DNA of 64,000 nt, taken from assembly GCA_007258455.2 (NCBI GenBank), contig VDFB02270651.1, positions 701,526,217 to 701,590,216 of the forward strand. Reading direction: 5' to 3'. This document shows, piece after piece, positions 1-11,395 of this stretch (within the stretch, counting starts at the first letter, position 1; each line of letters begins with the position of its first letter). The position numbers and the translations under genes were made by a program. Source of the stretch: Sequoia sempervirens. Its lineage: Eukaryota > Streptophyta > Pinopsida > Cupressales > Cupressaceae. Below the pieces are notes generated by a model. The model searched no databases, was not told the DNA's origin, and was given only the letters and a program-made list of their open reading frames with translations.

Positions 1-2288
1 CCAATGTTTCTGTCAAAAATTATAAATTTATAATCAAATAAAAATTAATGTTTATAAATCAGGGTTTAGAATATTATAGTTTTTAATATTTAAATTAAGG
101 TTTTATTAAATTTTATAGTATATCAGGTTTCACAATTTCTAAATTAGGTTTGGGTGAAATTCTATATTGATGAGAACTGTGAGACAAGAATGATTTGTCA
201 ATGAAAAAATTAAAAGGTGAAAAATCTAAAATGGTGGATACTTAAAGGTGTTTTTATGCTAAATATTTAGCTCACTTAATTGTTTATTAATTTTTTTTTA
301 TGGCTGCACTTTTTCGTTACTGGTCTGCATATGAATACCACACATTCCTTTTTGTGGTCTGTACACCCAGGCAGGATGTGTCTTGCATACCAAGAATGGT
401 GCAGGCATGGGTGTAGCACTGGTGTTGCATGTAGATATGACAAACCTGTCGATGCTCTTGATGAAGAGTAATATGATTATTTGTATTGAGTTTGTATGTG
501 GATTTGTACTATGTAGTTTGACCGCTAACTCGTTCAATATTATCAACTGTCAGCAACCCTTGAACCCATAACCCGACTCAGACCAACAGCCTAACCACAT
601 TGTTTTTTAGGAACTTATATGCTTACTAGCCACAAATTGATTGTGATTTATTTTTGGAGTTTTTTATTCATACGCTAAAATTGTGATTTGAAAAATGGAT
701 AGGGGAAATGTAAAGTTTTATATTTCATGGAATAGATATGTCTGCAAATGGCTCCAAATTTTCTCAAAAGCACTAGCTGAGATATTTCAGTAGCTTCCCT
801 ACAGTAGACCATTGACTTTGGGGTTTTCCCTTAACTTTAAGTTTTAAAAAAATACAACATTTCTTTGGAAGTTCTTAAATTTGTTTTTAAATTTAAGGTT
901 TTTCTCTTAGTTCTGGTTCTAGTTCGTGATTGTCTATGCATTTTGGCTTGTTAGTGGGTTTTAAAGTTCACAGCTAAACGTTGGATCTAACAATTTGTTG
1001 TTCTAAGCTCTCCCCTTAAGATTTGTGCCCCCTTTTTATTTTCTATTTTTTAGATATAAACCTTTTGCTGTGGATGTTTCAGGATTGGGGATTTAGCTTT
1101 AGTTATGATATAAGTTTTTGAAGGCTATAGAGTCTACGCAATTCAGATCCCATTGTAGTTTACTTTTGAAGACTTCAATGCATTATTTTAAGCCATTTTT
1201 TCTATGTTCTACAACCTATTTTTTTAATATTTTAGATTGGAAATTTATTCATAAGCTAAATCAGTTAAAGAAACCATCTTCTTAACAAGTGGATGTGCTT
1301 GATAGGCCGGAAAGTAAAGAACATTAGAAGTAATCTTTTCTTATCTGATTTATCATATAATATGCTAAAGATAGATTTTGGCCGCTTTCAACGTGTTGTT
1401 TTTAGCCCTCTCATTCCCTAAGTTTAATGGTCTGTTTTTAACTTCTTAATTTTTGGTACTGTGTTATAGATGCTTTAAATTATTGTTATAGAACCTTAAG
1501 TCTAGGCAGTTAATCCTAGAAGAACGTCACAATTTGCTATGTTGTACACACAACATTTAAATATAAAATTTTATAATATGTTTTAGTATATATGTTTCCA
1601 ACCGGTTTTCCATCAGTTTTTGGCACATGGCCTTTAATTTTGTGTAATTTTGAAGGGTGTGGCATCTTCATGTAGCCTTTTGGTTTTGTTTGCCTTGGAT
1701 ATGGCAGTTTTATTTTTCTTTCTAAGTTTTGCTTCGTTCGGTGTTCCTATTTCCTTTTGTAAGGTTTGGGAGTGCAGCCTTTATTAGAGCAATTTTATGG
1801 CATTATATATGCTATTTAAATCCCTGTGAAAAAGGCTTTTATTTTAATGCTCTTTGTTTTATTGCAGGCAGTGTCATTTGGATTCTAGTTCTTTTGTCTT
1901 TCTGTCTTTCTGCTATGTTTTGGGTTTGATTTAGATTTTTGTCTTTGGTTTCACCAATGATGTAGATTAGTTCCTAGTCTTTTCATCTTTGTATTGAGTG
2001 ATGTAGTTTGGACGTTTCAACTTTTTGGTGGATTTTCTTGTTGATTTAAGAGTGTTTCTCCAATAAAATCGAGTTTTTTCTTCTAAAAATTAAGACAGCA
2101 GATTGTCAATTTGTCAGAGTAGATATTGCTCTGGCTATGCTCCACCTGGCTTCCCAATTGATTTTATGCCCTTTCTCTTGAATGGAGGTCATGTCGTCGG
2201 ATTTTGTTCTTTGTTCATTCAGTTTAAGGATTGTTGTAGATTCTTTTATCGGTTTTGAAATTATGTCGATTTGCCTCATTTTATCGAG

Positions 2289-2431
2289 TTTGAGGATGGT
2301 TATTTGATTGTCTGAGTCTTCAGATATAAAATTAAGATAAAATCTGGTTCCTTGAAGAAATTTGGGGATGGCTATTTGATTGTCTCAGTCATCAAGTGTA
2401 AAATTAAGATAAAATCTGGTTCCTTAGCAAA
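2289..2431. repeat. 72-bp tandem duplication, two copies
   Basis: Two adjacent copies (2289-2360 and 2361-2431) share long identical blocks, including AAATTAAGATAAAATCTGGT. The copies differ at scattered positions, so the duplication is not recent. It has no coding content. Confidence 0.8.
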
Positions 2432-2920
2432 TTTCCTATCTTTGTATGTATGTGCATAGACACTTATGCTAAGATTTTTTCTTTGTTATTAAAATCTGTG
2501 GTTAAATTGCTGTAGTGGTCTGTTAATTCTGAAAATTCCAGCATATATCCGTTGATTTTTTAGGAAATTGCAAATCTTTTGAATGAAATTACTCAAAAAC
2601 AATCAAACATCCAAAAAACTGATTTTCTGTTTTATCTTATGAATTTCAAGAGCTTTAATAATTCTCATGTTTTCCTAAGATTTTTCTGAACCGTATTTTT
2701 TGTACCCTTGCCGAGGCTTTCCCGACCACAATTTTTATGAACATTGATTTTACCTTCTTTATGTATTTTGGCAATTAATCAGAACATATTCAGGAGATAG
2801 TGATGTTTATGGTTACATTGAGTTTAATTAAGTGACCGATCAAGCACACGAGATTATGAGGTTTGTGCTTGAATCAAGGGGAAGCATTTGGTGTATTTCT
2901 TGCTTGTGAACACATGAATA

Positions 2921-2985
2921 ATGAATTCATTGTACGTACTTTTTTACTTAAGACATGAATTCATTGTACCTACTGTTTTACTTAG
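2921..2985. repeat. 34-bp tandem duplication, two copies
   Basis: Copy one begins at 2921 and copy two at 2955. Both start ATGAATTCATTGTAC and end in a TTTTACTTA block. Only a few substitutions separate them. Confidence 0.75.
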
Positions 2986-3654
2986 TATTAAATTTTAATT
3001 GTCTCAGATATTTCTTCAAATTCAGGTGGTCGGGTCAAACTAATTTCTGAAGAATTGTCATCATATCTATTGTTTTAAAGGTCATCCCCTCCTCCCCCGC
3101 TCCTGCCCCCACTAAAGGCCCAATGAGGTACTATTTTCCATTTATCTTAACGCGTTAGTCAAATGTATACCTCAATAAATTTTAACCCTTTGATGAAAAC
3201 TTAAATAAATCATTGTGAATCCATCTTAGCCCAAAGTTTGGCTTTTCACATTGTGGATCCTAGACCGCTGATGACCCAAATTTACCTTTCTGTACCATGA
3301 ATCAGGTCTTTTATGTGCGACCCAACTTTTTTTTAAAAGTATTAATAATATTACTTATGTGCTTTGTTTGTAGGTTCTGCTCTGTTTGTTCAATAACTCT
3401 AGTCTTCCATTAAAACACTAGCATTTTCTTTATGAATGATATGCCTCTATAGATAAGTCAGGCTGGCTAGTGCTTATTTTCTTGAATAATTAATTAGTAT
3501 AATGCAACTGGCATGGCTATCTTCTCTGTATGCTTGGTGCTTGAGATGGCTAGAACAATGTTACGCCCCATTGATTATTTATAACCTTCTGAAACAAGTA
3601 CACATGAATTTATGTTAACATATCAGTTGAAGCAAGTTTGTTGAGATAATGCAG

Positions 3655-4122
3655 ATGGATAAAGCAACGCTTCTAGGAGAAGTGATTCACCATGTAAAAG
3701 AACTGAAGAAAAGATTTGCAGAAGTTGCTAAAGGTGATTCCATACCCACAGATTTTGATGACTTGAAAGTTGAATCACATGGAGGTGATGAAAAGGGGAG
3801 AGCTTTCATTAGGGTTTCAATTTGTTGTGATGATCGGCCAGATCTTTTGGCTGATGTGCTTCAATCTTTTAATGACCAGAGATTGAAGACTGTAAAAGCT
3901 GAGATGTCCTGTCTGGGTGGCAGAGTGAGAAATGTCTTCTTAGTGACAAGACAGGAAGAAGTGAATGGCAGTAATGAAGAAACACATTGTTTCAATAGTG
4001 TCAAGGAAGCTTTGAGGGAAGTACTTAACAGGCCTGCTTCAAGTGAGTTTCCTCTGAGGAGCTCAGTCTCAAATAAGCGACATAGGATTTTATCTTTTGA
4101 CTCGTCAAGCTCTTCTACTTAG
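3655..4122 (+). CDS. bHLH transcription factor, last exon (helix 2 plus ACT-like C-terminus; TMO5/bHLH30-106-107 type)
   Basis: This exon encodes the C-terminal part of a plant bHLH transcription factor, a nuclear DNA-binding regulator that acts as a dimer. It opens with DKATLLGEVIHHVKELKKR, the second helix and its leucine-zipper-like extension. This is followed by an ACT-like module (residues about 45-105) containing ICCDDRPDLLADVL, RLKTVKAE and GGRVRNVFLVT, and by a Ser-rich tail with the basic patch NKRHR. This order and spacing match the family around Arabidopsis bHLH30, TMO5 (bHLH32), bHLH106 and bHLH107, which act in vascular and root development. The sequence TAATGCAG just before 3655 fits a splice acceptor, and the family has an intron close to this point, so the in-frame ATG at 3649 is probably not the real start. 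The reading frame is intact to a TAG at 4120-4122, unlike the other coding regions in the window. The basic region and helix 1 are missing and should lie upstream, outside the window. Confidence 0.88.
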   Translation: MDKATLLGEVIHHVKELKKRFAEVAKGDSIPTDFDDLKVESHGGDEKGRAFIRVSICCDDRPDLLADVLQSFNDQRLKTVKAEMSCLGGRVRNVFLVTRQEEVNGSNEETHCFNSVKEALREVLNRPASSEFPLRSSVSNKRHRILSFDSSSSST

Positions 4123-6639
4123 AGTGCAGTGTGACGAGCAAAAGCTCAGTGTTTGGTTAGCAACACCTTTAAATAGTTAATGTTCAATTTATGAATTTAA
4201 CAACTTTACATTCACATTGCCTGTACAAATCAACATGGCATCTTTTACCCCATGTCTAGTTATTTCTTGATGTTTCTGTTAACTCCTAGTGGTTATCGAT
4301 ATTTTTATCTATCCATTTTCTTTTACTTCTGAAAACTACAAGGGTTGTCACTGCATGTTATTTGCAAAATCTAACTATATTCTGCTACATTCTTAACGTT
4401 TATAGATCTGCAAAAATAATGTCGAAACCTTGAAATATTTAGTAGGTTAATTTTTTGCTTGTTATGTTGGATTTGAGCTATTGTTTTGAGCCATTTGATT
4501 TCTGCAGGGTTTCAATCTAATCATCTGTTCGGTGTGATTCTTTAACTTGGAGGGATGGCATGCCTCGTGGCATATAGGTTGAATGCCTAAATCAACAGAT
4601 GCAAATTATAGTAGCCTATTGCAAGCAAATTCCCGTGTGCTTGAATGGAGGAAATCTTGGCTGTCGTTAGTTTTAAATTTTGTTGCTATAGTTTCTATTA
4701 TCCAAGATTTATCCAAGATTTAAGCACAAGAATCATTATATTTCTTTCATAGACATTCCTCAACTTAATTCTAGTATGGTATTGCTGTAAAATAACGAGC
4801 ACATTGCAGCGTGGAAGTTTCTTTCAAGACTAAAGGGTGAACTGAATGCTTTCAAATGTGGGGTTTTAGATGTCTAAGGATAAGACAACGGCCATAATAG
4901 GCAGAGGGTGATATATTCGGTAGATGTTGGGTTTTGCTTTGAATACAACGACGTCTGGAGTTACCGTGTGTTGTTTTTAAATATATGATTGAAAAATTCA
5001 CCTATAAGTGATCGATACGGTCTGCTTAAGTGATCGAGTAACAATTTCTTAAAAGAACCGTTTGGTATGCTTCCTTCTATAGTCAAGGGAGTAGAGAAAA
5101 AGTTTTAGTATCCAAAAAGACTGTCATATATGAAAAGAAATCCAGAAGAGGCTGTTGTATTTCATCAGTGTCTCTGCAATTGATCCAAAGAAGAAAATGA
5201 ATAAACAAACTGCGTTATGCAGAGAGGGCACGAAATTCATAAAGTTCCACTAGAAGATCAATCAGATGTCTGATATTCAAGTTTGAAAGCAAAAAAGGCA
5301 AGAGACATTAGCAGACGGACTGAGTGCAGAGCATTTGAACAGTAGCCGGAGAAGCTACTCGTGAAATGGGGGGAAACATCGTGGCCAGAAGATGAGCAAA
5401 TATAAGCATGTTGGACAAAACAAACTATGTTCCGCAATGTTGCTCTAGTGTATCCTTGTTATAGTACTTTGTTAGTGGGGGCTAGCGGTCAATGTTAGTG
5501 TAGGACCTAACAACCCATAGGTTAGGTTATGTAGTGATTAATGGTTAGTGGATAGTTAAATTGATGTAAACACATACTAATATAATTGCATTGTTAGAAT
5601 TTTACATACTCATTTCTTATTTTCTTCATTTTGAAGAAATGTCTTGATGCATGTATATAGTGATAAACAATACCATCTTTTGTGAAGTCAAGCTCATTCT
5701 TTTAGCCTTAATTCATCTCTATGCACATATTCATATATATTTAGCCCTTACCTTATCTTTATACCTAAATATTTCTATACATTCACCTTATCCATCCATT
5801 TATCACACTTAATTGTACGCCTACCTCTCTATAGCCATTAGTCACTTGGATTGGACCGTTTACCCACATAACAGAGCATTGATAAACAAAAGTTTTGAGG
5901 CATTTCATTAATAGAGGCATTCTTTTTTGAGCACGAACTCGTTGGATATCAAAATCTTCTCCAAAGGCAATCATTCTTTTGCCATAGAACTAAGTATCAT
6001 TGTCTAATGCCATTTACTTTACTACAACTGTTAATAATACCAAATTCCCATAATCCATAATTTTGATTGTTGTTGTTTTTGGATTAGACTGTGAGTTTTT
6101 GTATCAATTGTTTCGAAGGGACCATAAACCTTGTACATAATAGGTTTTGATTGGCTCCTAGAATCCAATACATTAAAACATCAACATATAGACAACTAAC
6201 CAACAACAACAAATTTGATAACTAAAAGACCATGTTTTGAAAGGGCCTAGAACCTTTTGCAAATGCAATGCGATGACTACCAAAAAAGACATTCAACAAT
6301 ACAGTTGCATTAGGTAGCCAAAGGGAAACAATACACCCAACCTACACTATGCTTGTCCCCTTCCTTGCAATTTGCACACCCTTAACTCGTGGACGGGAAT
6401 TTGAATCATATTTTGTAAGACTTCTTTTCTGTCTTTGAATGATCATCCATGACACCATTTTCTAACTCTTTCGAACATGGAGAGAAGGGGGAGTCCTTTG
6501 CCTCCACATCCAAAGTCACCTCATGTGACAAGGAAGGATGTCTAACCAAATTTGTCGTATATTGCATAGAGTGATCATGAGCAAGAATACCCCATGACCC
6601 ACTAGCTAGGCTATGAGAATAAACATTGAAGACACCAAA
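4123..6639. other. bHLH 3' UTR and intergenic DNA
   Basis: The first few hundred bases after the bHLH stop are AT-rich and probably contain its 3' UTR, though no polyadenylation site can be fixed by eye. Beyond this I see no coding region. A small inverted repeat (ACCTAAC...GTTAGGT, about 5507-5528) is the only local structure noticed. Confidence 0.4.
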
Positions 6640-7480
6640 ATTGGATTACAAAGAAAGTCCTATTAAGGAGCAATGAAATTGCTAGAGCCATAACAGCCCT
6701 AGGGGATGGAACAAGAGGAGGAGCTTTCAAGGTCATAATGTTATCCACCATCAAGGGGTAGGACAAGGAGGCTCCTCAACCAAAGAGTTGCATCCAACAA
6801 AAATGTCCACAATCAAGTGATTAGGGACGACATTCCTCCACCAAGTAGTTGATCCTGCATTCTTATGGTGAGTGTTGACACTTGGAATCAAGATATCTAA
6901 TAGCAAGGCATCATCTACACTAGAATAGTAGGATCTCATAATCAAGTAGCCGAATCCATTGCCTATCCCAACCATCAAGATAACATCCCCATGAGGTGCC
7001 TTGGAAATGCCAATGTCCACTAGAATATGGGCAAAGTAGAATGATAGATGTTGGATGTGGAAAAATCCACCTTTAGAAGTCGACCGATAACATTGTTGAT
7101 ATCCTCAAAGTAAGATTTTCCTTAGAATTAGAGAGGGAGATAAGGCAACCTCACCTAAATTGGCACAATATTGAGAGATTCCATCATAGGCTTGAAGGAA
7201 TGAAACCACAGTTTGAGAGAGAGGGAATGCTCATCCCACATCCACAACCTACCACCTTGCACCAATCACATGTCCTATGGAGTATGAAAGCTTGTGATAA
7301 AGAAGTCCCTAGCATAAGGAAAAAGCTTGATTGAACCATCAGTGAGGTCCAAAGAGAAGGCCATAATTGATTAAATTTGTAGATCAGACTTTGTTGAGTG
7401 TAAAACATTTCATTATCAATCATATCTTGTCCATAAAGAATTTGAGCAAGAAAGAGGCAAAGCTTTTCCATGTAGAGTAG
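6640..7480 (-). pseudogene. LINE (non-LTR retrotransposon) ORF1 remnant, DUF4283-like
   Basis: Read on the minus strand, shifting between frames, this region shows the typical series of a plant L1-type LINE ORF1. There is an L-W-P-S-L segment, then WMWDEHSLSLKLWFHSFKP, then the strongly diagnostic pattern VPI(stop)VRLPYLPL, where the stop replaces the Trp of the usual V-P-I-W-V-R-L-P. Further on comes an S-T-T-W-W-R-N-V block at about 6840. ORF1 proteins bind the element's RNA. Several stops and frameshifts make this a dead copy. A block with the same S-T-x-W-W-x-N-V pattern occurs in the plus-strand LINE remnant at 26.7 kb, so the two belong to the same family. No ORF2 (endonuclease/RT) is visible beside it. 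The exact ends are uncertain. Confidence 0.7.
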
Positions 7481-10082
7481 GGTGAGAAAGGGGAGTCCTC
7501 ATGCCAACCTTAGTTGCAGAGGAACGACCATAATTTGCCCCACCCTTGCTAATAGCCACAGAGACTCAAACAGGAGATGTAGGCCCTCTATTGGTGCGTT
7601 TGAAAGAACAAGAAGCTAGAGAGGCCAAATCTCCAACATTAGCATCAAGCACGAGTAGAGATGTTGGAGAAAGGAGAGGTGGGAGAAAACATGCCCTTGT
7701 TGTCAACAAGATTGCAAGAGCAACACCCAATAGATCTAGGACTCAAGACCTCAACAAACACATTGCCATGATTTAAAATAGTGCCAACAACCCATGATGG
7801 CCTTGATTTGTTGTTATTTGTTACCTAGAGGTCAACTTGTAAGGTAAGGCGCTGATAATGAATGCCACTAGGAGATAAAGCTTTGTGATTTGTTGCATAT
7901 GAGGAGCATTTGTTTGGAGAAGCATTGTAGCCATGCGCCTTGGAAGCCATAGTTGAAGCCATGATAATGGAGTAATCCTTACTAATTCAATCATTGCAAA
8001 TTATTGTAAAATTATGTTTGAGCTATATTTAGTTTTAATCTACTTGCTAATTTGAACTTGATTAATTGCATTTATTTAATTAGCTTTGGTTAACTCAAAG
8101 AAAAGTTTATATTCCTTTACATTTTGGTGAACCCATTTGATTTTATGTGATCTAGTTTGCTTCTAGTTGTTATTATTCCTATTAGGGTTTTCAAATTTAA
8201 TTTCTTTTATATTAACATTCATTATTAGATTCAAATCTTGTCTCATTTGCTTTTTCACTAATATATCTTTTCTATTGGGGTTTCTGTGCATTATTGTGAT
8301 ATCTTTTTTTACCATTCTATCCACCCTTGGCTATTACATTAGGTCATCACTTTCGAATAACATATCATTGATATTTTTGATTTTTTTTAAATCTAAAAGT
8401 GTTATTTTGATCTTTATTTCATATCTTTTGTTTATGCTATTAAGTAGTGATTGTCTAAACCTTAGTATGATCAATGAGAACAAAGTCAATTTTGATGCTG
8501 ATAGTGTGAACAATAAATATGACCATTTAATGCTTATGTGAACACTCAAGATTTTGCAATTGAGTTTGCTTGTTTGGTTAATGCGAAAAATCCTATATAG
8601 TTAGCGAATATATTTCTTGATGTCTTTGTTAATAAGCTATATGAATTAGAGGCTTTGTAAGGTGTTATGCTAGATTTACTTCTATATTCACTAGTGCATC
8701 TACTTCCATTCCCACTTCTACCAGAGACCTATCCTCTACTATTACCTCTTCCATTACCACTATTCATCCTCATAGTACCATGGCCAATGGTCTCTCACCA
8801 TTTAGTACCTACCCCTTTTCCACATATAATTCACCATTTGGTTGATCTCTTGGCCGTATCCCTCCATGGCCATGCCTTTTTCATCCACCACTATTGGACC
8901 TATTGTTACCCAACTTAGCCAAGCCACTTCCATACCCCATGCCACATCCCACACCCAAAATACCCATATACACCTTTTTGCTTACATGCCTTTATCCCAA
9001 ACCATTATTTTATACATCCCTCGTACCTCCTATACATGTACGTACGCAACATAGTGGTTTTCAAACTTAATTAGTCACCATCTGGTCCTCTACCTTAGAT
9101 GAACTATTTCACAAAATAGATGAAGTAAAGAAAGTGGGTGCAAAGCCAAATGGACATAGATGAATTTGACAATGCTAGACATAACCACTTTCTTTTGATG
9201 TTCTGACGTCCATTGCCCATGGATTTTTTGGCAACTCAAGTTTAAATGAATGATGGAAAAGGTGGCCTTGAGATTGTTAGCTAACATGATTTGTCATTGC
9301 AAAGCTTTGTTGAATTTAGTGACTTGCCCAATGGACAATGATACATGCTCACAATAGTTGGAGAATCATTATTAAATTAACATTTTTTTTAATGTTTGAG
9401 AGGGACAATGCCCTTGTATGATGGGGTTTTTAAGGATTTTTGGGTACTTTTAACTAAAAAATACAAAAGGAATATGAAAATGGGAAAAAGAAGGGATAGG
9501 GGGAAACCCTAGACATGCACATATGAGATGTTTTTCAAGATTCCTCAAATGAAAGTGGGAAGGATGATGAGAAGGAAAAAATAAACAAAAAGCAACTACA
9601 AGAGATACAAAGTCCTTTGATTCATGAATGCAATATTAGCAAGAGAGGCAAAGAATGCTCCAGGTTTACTCCAATAAACAAGAAAAAGGTGAGGAATCAA
9701 TTTTACACTAAACATACAAATAATTTGCAACAAACGAAGAGCACAATGACAGTTTAATAAAACTTTTCTATTTCCTCAAAATCCAAGAACAAAGTTTATC
9801 ACATTTCCTATATACCAAAGTGCAAGAGGAATACAATGAAATGATTATTGAACATGTAAAGAACATGCAACCCATGAAGAAAATAATGACACAAAGTTTA
9901 GAAAATATTCTTCAAACTGCTTTGAATTTAGGAGCACAAAGTCTCCTGACAACCCTTGTAGCAGTTGTGTTGAGGAGAAAAACCTCTAAGATGAAAAATG
10001 GTAGCAATTGGAAGCAACTTGTATATATAATGTTCATTTCTCCTCACTAGCTCATAACTAATTTATAATCACTAATAATGTT
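7481..10082. other. Unassigned AT-rich region
   Basis: No gene is recognised. The part around 7.5-8.0 kb may be the 5' region of the antisense LINE. A pyrimidine- and proline-codon-rich stretch at 8660-9060 has open frames on the plus strand and may be an old gag-like remnant, but no diagnostic motif was found. The short open frame at 9820-10050 has no recognisable features. Confidence 0.35.
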
Positions 10083-10087
10083 GTTTG
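10083..10087. repeat. Target site duplication GTTTG, left copy (Copia 1)
   Basis: The five bases immediately before the 5' LTR (GTTTG) are repeated exactly at 23693-23697 after the 3' LTR. This fixes the outer borders of the element. Confidence 0.8.
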
Positions 10088-11337
10088 TGTTGCAAGAATG
10101 GAAAGATTGAAGGTGTTGTCATTGATGTAAACTGGTCAATTGGTTATCAACTGATTGATGTTATCATTAGTGTCATAGATACAGGTTATTGGTTGTATAT
10201 GTTGAGGATATTGAGAAAATTGTAATGAAAATATGTTGCAGATGTTTAGTGGTTGCTTCGGGTTTTGCTTTGGATTTGCTTCTATATTTGTATGGTTCAG
10301 ATATGTTGGTCATGGTTGTTGGAAGCTGCTATATCCTGATTTTTGGCTGTTGGTTCATTGCACAGTGCAAGTTATGTTCATCAATTGTGAACTGTGGTTT
10401 TCTGTGTTTCTGGTTGAGGTTCGGGAGAAATATCGTTGGTCCAAATTTCTCTTTGATGAAGTCTTATGACTTGCGGTTCTAGAGTTGAGTTGTTTTGATT
10501 GTATTAAAGATAATTTTGGTATCTGGAAAGTTTGTGCTTAATTGTTATATGTGTTTTACACTGGTTTGGCCGACCTTGCGTGGAATACTACTTTCAGAGT
10601 TAGTGAAGTGTGTTAGATCTATTTGGGTCCTGATGAAGCATGTGTTTGGGTCGCTCTCATTCTAATTCCACCCTAGGATGTTTTGGCGTCGACCTAATTT
10701 GAATTTGAATTTGGATGGCCGACTTTGGATATGTTTCAAAGTTGAAGATGGTATAAATGCATAATGAGTTAGGGAAGAAGTGAAGAGAACAAAGGAAATA
10801 GAGACGAGCGAAAATAGAATAGAGATAAGTGCGAATCAATGTGTGTGTATGATGCAAGTATGGCAGATCAATGCGAAGCCTGAATGTCGAGTTTCCAGAA
10901 GCAGTGAGTTGAAGGTGCTCTCTATCATTCGTGCATGTCTACAAGTGGATTGAGCGAATTGTGGTCAATTTCTCTGTTGCATTGAGATTGTCTTCTCTTT
11001 GTAACAAGTCTTCTTTATCTTCTTTGTATCTCTGTGGCAGTCAGCCCTCCAGGTTGTTAGCCATATTGGACAGTGAGCCTTGTTTCTTAGGCAATGATCC
11101 TCTTGTAATCAGTTTTGATATTCTCTATAGTGTGAGTTAAATCTCACCATGGTTTTTCCCTTTTGGGTTTTCTACTTAAATTTGGTGTTATTGTGTTTAT
11201 ATGATGGTTTTCAGTTTCTGCACTTGTATTTAATGTTTAATTTGCTAAGTAGTGTTAAGGATTAGTTCCGGTGAATGAATTAAAGTTTAAATATGTGACA
11301 ACTGATTCACCCCCCCTCTCAGTTGTCTTGTTCAATA
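10088..11337 (+). repeat. Copia 1 5' LTR
   Basis: It starts TGTTGCAAGAATGGAAAGAT and ends at TTGTTCAATA just before the primer binding site. Its start recurs at 15871 and its remainder at 22490-23692. It contains a TATA box at 10752 and a conserved run of TGTATTTCTGTGGCAG-like sequence (about 11020-11040) shared with the other LTR. Confidence 0.88.
10752..10758 (+). promoter_or_regulatory. TATA box of Copia 1 5' LTR
   Basis: TATAAAT sits in the context GATGGTATAAATGCA about 580 bp before the LTR end. The same context is kept in the 3' LTR at 23080-23086. It is the likely core promoter of the element's RNA. Confidence 0.6.
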
Positions 11338-11339
11338 AT

Positions 11340-11351
11340 TGGTATCAGAGC
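11340..11351 (+). other. Copia 1 primer binding site (initiator tRNA-Met type)
   Basis: TGGTATCAGAGC lies two bases after the LTR end. It is complementary to the 3' end of plant initiator tRNA-Met and is the usual primer binding site of plant Copia elements. Confidence 0.85.
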
Positions 11352-11395
11352 TTGGTTCCTTGGTGAAGAGTTTAACCACTTGAGGAAGGTTCGGG

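Larger units (their letters stand above)
1..3654. other. AT-rich non-coding stretch, probably intron of the bHLH gene
   Basis: No convincing coding region is visible in either strand. Because the exon at 3655 is preceded by a plausible splice acceptor, this stretch is best read as part of the large intron upstream of the last bHLH exon. The first exon, which should carry the basic region and first helix, is not recognisable here and probably lies left of the window. Two small tandem duplications inside are listed separately. The intron assignment is inference from the neighbouring exon. Confidence 0.5.

Noticed and set aside
280..571. Cys/His-rich short open frames (e.g. CSTGVACRYDKP) recalling a CCCH zinc finger
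   Set aside because: The Cys and His spacing does not fit the CCCH pattern, the frame is only 63 codons and it lies in otherwise non-coding AT-rich DNA.
8640..9060. Pro/Leu-rich open frames, possible gag remnant
   Set aside because: No zinc knuckle, capsid-like or other diagnostic motif was found. The open frames can be explained by pyrimidine-rich composition.
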